Source: Flavobacteriales bacterium
GTDB lineage: Bacteria; Bacteroidota; Bacteroidia; UBA10329
Length of the DNA stretch: 50,165 nt
Direction: 5' to 3'
Assembly (NCBI GenBank): GCA_018402015.1
Contig: JAGYJL010000001.1
Coordinates: forward strand, 1-50,165
The first letter of the stretch is position 1. Each line of letters opens with the position of its first letter. The position numbers were made by a program, and so were the translations under genes. Under the pieces are notes generated by a model that worked only from the letters and a program-made list of their open reading frames with translations, had not been told where the DNA came from and searched no databases. Shown piece after piece: positions 45,838-50,165 of the stretch.

Positions 45838-46127
45838 TGACACCAAGAATAATCTGGTCTTTGGAAGCCAAAAAAGCACTCAAAGACATTTACGATTATT
45901 ACAAAGAGAAATCGATACAAGGAGCAAAGAATGTGAAAACCGACCTGCTTCAAGCTCCTCGGACCATTCAATATTCAAAGCAGTATCAGGTCGATGACAT
46001 CAATCCTAAATATCGTAGGATCGTGGTTCGTGATTTTAAAATTCTTTACACAGAATGAGAAAGTGAGATTCAGATTCTGGACATAATCAGCACACGTCAA
46101 TCGCCAGACATTCTGAAGGCCAAGTGA
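45837..46127 (+). pseudogene. RelE/ParE-type toxin with in-frame stop
   Basis: From ATG 45837 the product runs MTPRIIWSLEAKKALKDIYDYY...YRRIVVRDFKILYTE and stops at TGA 46056-46058. Reading on in the same frame gives ESEIQILDIISTRQSPDILKAK, then TGA at 46125-46127. This is the normal end of ParE toxins, so one nonsense codon removes the last 22 residues. The ParE core (W-S-x-A-K-x-x-L-x-x-I-Y-D-Y-Y and R-R-I-V-V-x-D-F-K-I-L-Y) is otherwise intact. It is probably inactive, though a shortened protein of 73 residues could still be made. Confidence 0.7.
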
Positions 46128-46182
46128 GAGATTCTCGTGCCATTCAAGACCCCGTCCAGATAGCTTTGGGGTAAGAATTATT

Positions 46183-46330
46183 GAGAACAAAAAGAACATT
46201 TTGTCAGGTTGAGATTTCGCTGATTTCTGTCTTGATGGACAACCGACCGTCATATAGCTATGACCACGGGTAAAATAAAAGGCCAAGAGGCGCCATGCCC
46301 CTTGACCCTCTCCGCCTCAGGCGGATAACC
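46183..46330. repeat. Intergenic repeat, type B, long copy 1
   Basis: 148 bases beginning GAGAACAAAAAGAAC and ending CTCAGGCGGATAACC. They match 49976-50125 at roughly 90% by eye and carry a CATATAGCTATG palindrome and CCGCCT/AGGCGG inverted arms. No gene is seen in 46128-46378. Confidence 0.75.
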
Positions 46331-46378
46331 ACCCCGAACTATTCAGGCCGTATCTGTATCTTCGCATAAACAACAGAA

Positions 46379-46609
46379 TTGAAGACAACACGTTACTTTG
46401 AGGAACAGGTACTTGTCAAACGGACCTATCTGAGCAAAGAAATATGTTCGAAGATAGTTGCCGAGCCACTTAGCAGCGAGATACAGGAAGATGGTAGAAT
46501 CAGATACTGGGGTTTTGTCAAGGAACTTGAAAAGTATATAAGAGTGGTTGTTCTCGAAGACGGGGAAACCATTCACAACGCATTTATGGACAGAAATTAT
46601 AGGTCATGA
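46379..46609 (+). CDS. DUF4258/phage Gp49-like small protein, possible toxin
   Basis: 76 residues, starting at TTG 46379 (KTTRYFEEQVLVKRTYLSKEICSKI). The pattern Y-F-x-x-Q-V-L-x-K-R-x-Y followed by IQEDGRIRYWGFVKELEKYIRVVVLEDGETIHNAFMDRNYR is the usual text of this small family found next to DUF2283 genes. The gene ends by overlapping the DUF2283 ATG by 4 bases. A toxin role is inferred from this pairing and is not proven. A one-mismatch -7 box, TATCTTCG, lies at 46357-46364. Confidence 0.6.
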   Translation: MKTTRYFEEQVLVKRTYLSKEICSKIVAEPLSSEIQEDGRIRYWGFVKELEKYIRVVVLEDGETIHNAFMDRNYRS

Positions 46610-46824
46610 AAATCAATTATCATTCAGAAACGGATTCGCTTTACATTGATTTCAGCGATACGCCAAGCGTAGAGTCGGAAGAAGTGAGAGAAGGTGTTGT
46701 GCTCGACTTTGATAAAGACGGCAACATAACAGGGGTCGATATTCAACACGCATCAAAGAAACTCGACCTAAGCTTCATGGAAATGAATGCAGTTCCTATT
46801 GGTAAGACTAGGTTGGCTTCCTAG
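46606..46824 (+). CDS. DUF2283 domain-containing protein, possible antitoxin partner
   Basis: 72 residues with the DUF2283 pattern YHSETDSLYIDFSDTPSVESEEVREGVVLDFDKDGNITGVDIQHASKK. It is translationally coupled to the gene before it (4-base overlap). Members are widespread next to small DUF4258-like or HicA-like proteins and are suspected antitoxins. Confidence 0.72.
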   Translation: MKINYHSETDSLYIDFSDTPSVESEEVREGVVLDFDKDGNITGVDIQHASKKLDLSFMEMNAVPIGKTRLAS

Positions 46825-46899
46825 AGTACGCTCCACGTCAAGATCAGCTTTTAGCGCAGCTGGTGCCTGTGCTCATTTCAGCCACAAAACCCAAAAGTC

Positions 46900-47022
46900 A
46901 CCTAGCGCACTTCCACGGACTTGAGAGAAAAAGTTGAGAACAAAAACCTACTTTTCTGCCATGTTGGGTTTTCGCCATTTTTCCTCCTCTGAGCACACTG
47001 GTTACAGATTCGGCTTCAACGG
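46900..47022 (+). repeat. RHS-cassette leader repeat, copy 1
   Basis: 123 bases covering the noncoding lead and the first 21 codons of the RHS fragment. Aligning base by base with 48470-48592 gives no gaps and 7 mismatches (94% identity). The noncoding first 47 bases recur at 49940-49986. Confidence 0.85.
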
Positions 47023-47857
47023 CATGGAGAAGGATGATGAGGTCAAGGGGAATGGAAACAGCCTCGACTTCGGGGCGAGGATCTATGATCCGAGGATTGG
47101 AAGGTGGTTAAGTACTGATCCGCTACAGGCTAAATATCCAAGCTTAAGCCCGTATAATATTTCCTTTAATAACCCGATACAGTACATGGATCCTGATGGT
47201 CGAGACCCAAGGGAGGGTAATGACGTATTAACTGTAAATTTTGGGCGGTGCTACATTATAAAAATTGACGATGATAGCCCAACCTTTAATGTGTCTGACA
47301 GACCACTTGCCAGTAGGGCTGCGAATTTTCAGGACTGGGGGCTAGGAGCGAGTTTCAGCCCTCTTATAAGAGCCCCACAAGTACTGCAGCAAGTTTACGA
47401 TGCTCTGGAACATTATGCTAATGCGGAGGAAGTGGTTACAGGAATTTTCAGCACAACAGAAAACGAACATTTGAGAGCGTGGCAGGAAGCAGCCAAGTCT
47501 CCTACAGGATACGAGTATATTGAAATCAATCCTGAAGACGGTACAAGCACAACTAGACGTGTTATTGACGCAGGAAAAGAAAACGGTCTAAACGTAAAAG
47601 GGTATGAAAATTTTGTGAGCGAAAAGCATGTTTACAAAAACGGTAAAGAAGTTCAGGCTACCTTTTATTCGCTTTACGAGAATAAAGATGCTGATGGAAA
47701 CTCATTTATGGAGATTAAGAAAATGACCCTCAACTATCAATACGATCAAGAAGGAAATTATTCCCGATCTACAATGGATGTCTCAACCGAGAGAGCAATA
47801 CCAAATCAGAAGAAGCCAGCTAACTATGACACTCATCAGCCAGGAGATTTCGAATAA
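46961..47857 (+). CDS. Orphan RHS-core fragment with unique C-terminal domain, cassette 1
   Basis: 298 residues from ATG 46961 (the open frame reaches a TTG at 46934). Residues about 10-75 are the RHS repeat-associated core (YRFGFNGMEKDDEVKG, then GNSLDFGARIYDPRIGRWLSTDPLQAKYP, then YMDPDGRDPREG). The remaining 220 residues show no recognised domain: a middle with FQDWGLGASFSPLIRAPQV and a helix around YDALEHYANAEEVV, and a hydrophilic end GDFE. No YD-repeat shell precedes it, so it is a tip without a body, as in orphan rhs-CT units elsewhere. It may be a toxin tip, a recombination reservoir, or a remnant. The stop overlaps the next gene by 32 bases. Confidence 0.75.
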   Translation: MLGFRHFSSSEHTGYRFGFNGMEKDDEVKGNGNSLDFGARIYDPRIGRWLSTDPLQAKYPSLSPYNISFNNPIQYMDPDGRDPREGNDVLTVNFGRCYIIKIDDDSPTFNVSDRPLASRAANFQDWGLGASFSPLIRAPQVLQQVYDALEHYANAEEVVTGIFSTTENEHLRAWQEAAKSPTGYEYIEINPEDGTSTTRRVIDAGKENGLNVKGYENFVSEKHVYKNGKEVQATFYSLYENKDADGNSFMEIKKMTLNYQYDQEGNYSRSTMDVSTERAIPNQKKPANYDTHQPGDFE

Positions 47858-48284
47858 AGTCTTTCGAAGCATTTCTATACATAAGCTTCTTGCGCTAATC
47901 GTATGTTTAGCATTTCACGGCTGCCAAGGTCAAACCACAAAGCTGGAAACGGAGAATTCTTTAGAGCAAAAAATTTGGGAAGAATTTGTGAGCCTTCCAG
48001 CGACTGATGAGGTGAACTTAGATATCGACACGTTGCTTTCGGAGAATGTTAAGCGTCAAATAGCTGAGACCATTGAGCAACAACGATATTTCCAAATAAG
48101 TATTCAACTCCAAGACTCAGTAATCGTTGAGGCCACCGCACGATATAGGCCAAACGACATGAGCAAGGAGGTTTGTGAAGAAATAGGTTCCAGCTTAATA
48201 GGACACAGACCCACCTACGAGTTCATCGATAATTATGAATATGGGAGCTACGATTTCGTAATTGACAAAAAAAGGTACGAGTAA
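47826..48284 (+). CDS. Small putative lipoprotein, immunity-protein candidate for cassette 1
   Basis: 152 residues from ATG 47826. A Lys/Arg-containing N-terminus is followed by a hydrophobic stretch (LLALIVCLAFHGC, about 20-32) whose Cys could be lipidated. The rest is soluble, Glu/Gln-rich, with no known domain (VNLDIDTLLSENVKRQIAETIEQQRY ... YGSYDFVIDKKRYE). It overlaps the RHS fragment by 32 bases, the gene order seen for immunity genes of polymorphic toxins. The role is inferred from position only. Confidence 0.55.
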   Translation: MTLISQEISNKVFRSISIHKLLALIVCLAFHGCQGQTTKLETENSLEQKIWEEFVSLPATDEVNLDIDTLLSENVKRQIAETIEQQRYFQISIQLQDSVIVEATARYRPNDMSKEVCEEIGSSLIGHRPTYEFIDNYEYGSYDFVIDKKRYE

Positions 48285-48354
48285 AGCTCCGCTGGCGCGT
48301 TTAGCCTTTCGCGTAACGCGTGCCTGTGGCAAGTTCAGCCACAAAACCCAAAAT

Positions 48355-48516
48355 ACCCCCCGCCCGGCTAAGTGTTCCATTGGCACGCGCAAGAATTCCG
48401 AAGGACTTCTTGTGTGGAACATAACTCGATCAGTTTCCGAACTGATCTTCAGGACAAAACCCACTGTACACCTAGCGCACTTCCACGGACTTGAGAGAAA
48501 AACCTGAGAACAAAAA
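48355..48516. repeat. Long direct repeat bracketing cassette 2, left copy (types A and leader)
   Basis: 162 bases, matched gap-free by 49825-49986 with 14 mismatches (91%). Contains the type A hairpin (48390-48412), a second hairpin GATCAGTT-TCCG-AACTGATC (48428-48447), and the start of the cassette leader (from 48470). No gene is seen in 48285-48530. Confidence 0.85.
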
Positions 48517-48592
48517 CCTACTTTTCTGCCATGTTGGGATTTCTCCGTTTTTCCTCCTCTGAGCACGCTGGATACAGATTCGGCTTCAACGG
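48470..48592 (+). repeat. RHS-cassette leader repeat, copy 2
   Basis: Matches 46900-47022 without gaps (7 mismatches). The ATG of cassette 2 lies at 48531 in the same relative position as ATG 46961. Confidence 0.85.
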
Positions 48593-49502
48593 TAAGGAAG
48601 CGGATGCTGAAGTATCTGGAAGTGGGAACAGTTATGACTACGGGTTCAGGATATACAACCCGCGAGTTGGAAGATTCTTGAGCGTTGATCCGCTCACCAA
48701 GACCTTCCCGATGTTAACCCCATACCAATTTGCGAGTAACACGCCTATTATGGCAATTGATCTCGATGGATTGGAGGCAAAAATTGTTATACGACAACAA
48801 CAAGATGATGGCACCTACGGCAATGTCACTTTGTCGCGAACAGATTATACTCAGACGGCTTGGCAATCAATGCAAAACGCATACATGGCAATCGCTCAGG
48901 ACGCAACATGGGGCTCCGAAAAAGGTCGAGACAGTTATCTTGCCAATCCCGTATTCAAAAAGAATGACGGAGGTTACAGACCACCGGTAAATGGGATACT
49001 TAACCTTACATTTCAAAACGATGGTTCTATCAATGCAAGCTATTCTGATAGGGGAGAAAAAGTTGGAGGATACAAGGCACCTTTAACACAAGGAGAAGCC
49101 AAGGATCTTATATTGACCACATTCAAAGATGATATGGCTCCAGATATAAGAGAAAGTGCAAGAGACATCTCAACAGGTGCCGCAATGTTACAAGGTGCTG
49201 CGTTTACCGCAACTGTTTCAAGTGGAGGAGCGTCTTCAGAGGTTTCAGTACCAATGGCAGCTGCCGCTGAAGCCGTTGGTACGACAGCGGATTTTGTTTC
49301 TTTCTTTATGAGTTTGATTATTGATGATGGGCAAGCTGGTCACGATGCCATGAACTTGGCACTCCCTGCAATGTCCAATAGACTTGTTAATAAAGCCGTT
49401 AACCAAACGGGGTTTAAGGGTAACACAAAGGAAGCAGTAAACGCGGGTGCTAAGTTTATCGAGTCTGGGGCTAATGAGGTTATTGATAGGTCTACCGAAT
49501 AG
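48531..49502 (+). CDS. Orphan RHS-core fragment with unique C-terminal domain, cassette 2
   Basis: 323 residues. The RHS core covers about residues 10-75 (YRFGFNGKEADAEVSG, GNSYDYGFRIYNPRVGRFLSVDPLTKTFP, AIDLDGLEAK) and then a tip unrelated to that of cassette 1. It includes a Gly/Ala-rich hydrophobic stretch (about 225-268, LQGAAFTATVSSGGASS ... SFFMSLIIDDG) of the kind seen before toxin domains. The end is short (GANEVIDRSTE), so the toxin domain proper may be absent or very small. It is followed after 25 bases by a small membrane protein gene. Interpretation as polymorphic toxin tip is inference. Confidence 0.75.
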   Translation: MLGFLRFSSSEHAGYRFGFNGKEADAEVSGSGNSYDYGFRIYNPRVGRFLSVDPLTKTFPMLTPYQFASNTPIMAIDLDGLEAKIVIRQQQDDGTYGNVTLSRTDYTQTAWQSMQNAYMAIAQDATWGSEKGRDSYLANPVFKKNDGGYRPPVNGILNLTFQNDGSINASYSDRGEKVGGYKAPLTQGEAKDLILTTFKDDMAPDIRESARDISTGAAMLQGAAFTATVSSGGASSEVSVPMAAAAEAVGTTADFVSFFMSLIIDDGQAGHDAMNLALPAMSNRLVNKAVNQTGFKGNTKEAVNAGAKFIESGANEVIDRSTE

Positions 49503-49527
49503 ACCATATGGTAAATGTTTGAACGAA

Positions 49528-49710
49528 ATGGAATTATGGGAAATAGTACTGTTTTTTGTCGCAGCGTATTCTGCGTATGACGTTAAGAACAGCTACAAAG
49601 GGATTAAGGGCAAGCCGTTTGGACATGAATATCTTTCATTTAGCTTATTTGTCTCGCAGGTAGGAGCAATTGCTGGTGCTATTATTTTACTTCTTTCTAA
49701 GTTGTTCTAA
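49528..49710 (+). CDS. Two-helix membrane protein, immunity-protein candidate for cassette 2
   Basis: 60 residues from ATG 49528 (MELWEIVLFFVAAYSAYDVKNSYKG). Two hydrophobic segments (about 5-16 and 37-58) surround a short polar loop (KGIKGKPFGHEYL). Small membrane proteins are known immunity partners of pore-forming or membrane-acting tips, and position directly behind the tip supports that idea; nothing else does. No SD-like site is obvious. Confidence 0.5.
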   Translation: MELWEIVLFFVAAYSAYDVKNSYKGIKGKPFGHEYLSFSLFVSQVGAIAGAIILLLSKLF

Positions 49711-49824
49711 CGTACATGCTCTCAGTTTCTCTGCTGTGCGTTTGAAAGTCAAACCTTCATACCTCTACGACCGCAAACTAAAAGGGTCAAGAAGGACTAA
49801 CCCCTTTGACCCTCTACATCTATG

Positions 49825-49986
49825 ACCCCCCGCCCGGCTAAGTGTTCCATTGGCCCGCGCAAGAATTCCGAAGGACTTCTTGTGTGGAACCAAACACGAT
49901 CAGTTTCCGAACTGATCTTCAGCACAAAACCCATAAGTCACCTAGCGCACTTCCACGGGCAAGAGATAAAAACCTGAGAACAAAAA
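49825..49986. repeat. Long direct repeat bracketing cassette 2, right copy
   Basis: Gap-free match to 48355-48516, exactly 1,470 bases away. Includes type A hairpin (49860-49882), GATCAGTT hairpin (49898-49917) and cassette leader start (49940), after which it passes into the type B repeat where cassette 2 has its reading frame. Confidence 0.85.
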
Positions 49987-50125
49987 GAACGTTTTTGTCA
50001 GGTTGAGATTTCGCTGATTTCTGGCTTGACGGACAACCGACCATCATATAGCTATGACCGCGGGTAAAATAAAAAGGCCAAGATACGCTAACCCCCTTGA
50101 CCCTCTCCGCCTCAGGCGGATGACC
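49976..50125. repeat. Intergenic repeat, type B, long copy 2
   Basis: 150 bases matching 46183-46330. CCTGA...CAAAAA at 49974-49985 can pair with TTTTTGTCAGG that follows, so it too can form a hairpin with a 3-base bulge. Confidence 0.75.
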
Positions 50126-50165
50126 GCCCTGCTTACTCAGGCCGCACCCTGAGGTCTACTGCGGC

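Larger units (their letters stand above)
49711..50165. other. Intergenic end of array, no gene seen
   Basis: 455 bases made of repeats: a partial type B element (49786-49830), the right copy of the 162-base direct repeat (49825-49986), then the long type B repeat copy 2 (49976-50125). The array continues past the window. Confidence 0.7.

Noticed and set aside
46945-46960. Promoter TACTTTTC before both RHS starts
   Set aside because: The last base differs from TAnnTTTG and no TTG lies at the usual spacing; too weak to list as a feature.
47778-47825. Earlier start for the lipoprotein-like gene
   Set aside because: It would overlap the RHS fragment by 80 bases and place 16 polar residues before the signal; ATG 47826 gives a better leader.
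46934-47857. Full-length RHS toxin gene
   Set aside because: Only the core and tip are present; no YD-repeat region or export signal is found upstream, and the lead segment has stops in the relevant frame.
45299-50165. CRISPR array or integron explanation for the repeats
   Set aside because: Repeats are not evenly spaced short units with unique spacers, and no cas gene, integrase or attC-like fold is visible.

Overview
The window is a chromosomal segment from a Bacteroidota bacterium, most likely a Flavobacteriales/Crocinitomicaceae-type marine or freshwater lineage. The evidence is three very large secreted proteins with type IX secretion (T9SS) sorting domains (one type A, two type B/gliding-associated), promoters of the Bacteroidota TTG-N19-TAnnTTTG kind in place of strong Shine-Dalgarno sites, a caa3-type oxidase cluster with two subunit III genes, SCO and DUF420 genes, a futalosine-pathway menaquinone gene (mqnC), and eukaryote-like class Ia ribonucleotide reductase. 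The genus cannot be fixed from this sequence alone.

Layout. 1-3340: a truncated S41 peptidase and a dCMP deaminase (minus), tRNA-Leu(CAA) with a strong terminator, then prs-rplY-pth (plus). 3392-9232: a 1,946-residue T9SS surface protein built mostly of 13 tandem repeats of about 116 residues. 9431-13599: glyS, a DUF389 membrane protein, a retropepsin-like zinc protease and a DUF3109 protein. 13600-17578: a 395-base structured leader followed by nrdB-nrdA. 17622-22310: DUF1801 protein, a secreted barrel-like protein, dxs, comF and a coiled-coil membrane protein. 22391-31350: a tight minus-strand run rimP-nusA-infB-ctaB-coxIII-coxIII-coxIV-SCO-DUF420-small CxxC membrane protein, joining translation/transcription factors to assembly of the terminal oxidase. 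31545-39029: two T9SS type B giants flanking metF and ribE. 39088-45298: mqnC, pdxA, then the lipid and ribosome block DUF177-rpmF-fabH-accB-accC, which feeds acyl chain initiation and elongation.

45299-50165 differs from the rest. It is an array of small plus-strand accessory genes separated by families of intergenic repeats. The genes are an antitoxin with a nonsense-broken ParE toxin, a DUF4258-like/DUF2283 pair, and two 'orphan' RHS-core fragments with unrelated C-terminal tips, each followed at once by a small lipoprotein or membrane protein that could be its immunity factor. The two RHS fragments share a 123-base start segment (94% identical), and the second unit is bracketed by 162-base direct repeats. 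This gives an arrangement in which homologous recombination could swap or delete tips in frame. It is the most interesting part of the window. No integrase or transposase is visible, and the array runs off the right edge.

Other signals worth a second look are a terminator-like hairpin 2 bases from the rimP start, a complex foldable leader ahead of nrdBA, face-to-face overlapping promoters between glyS and the DUF389 gene, and a dimeric higher-order repeat in the giant T9SS gene.
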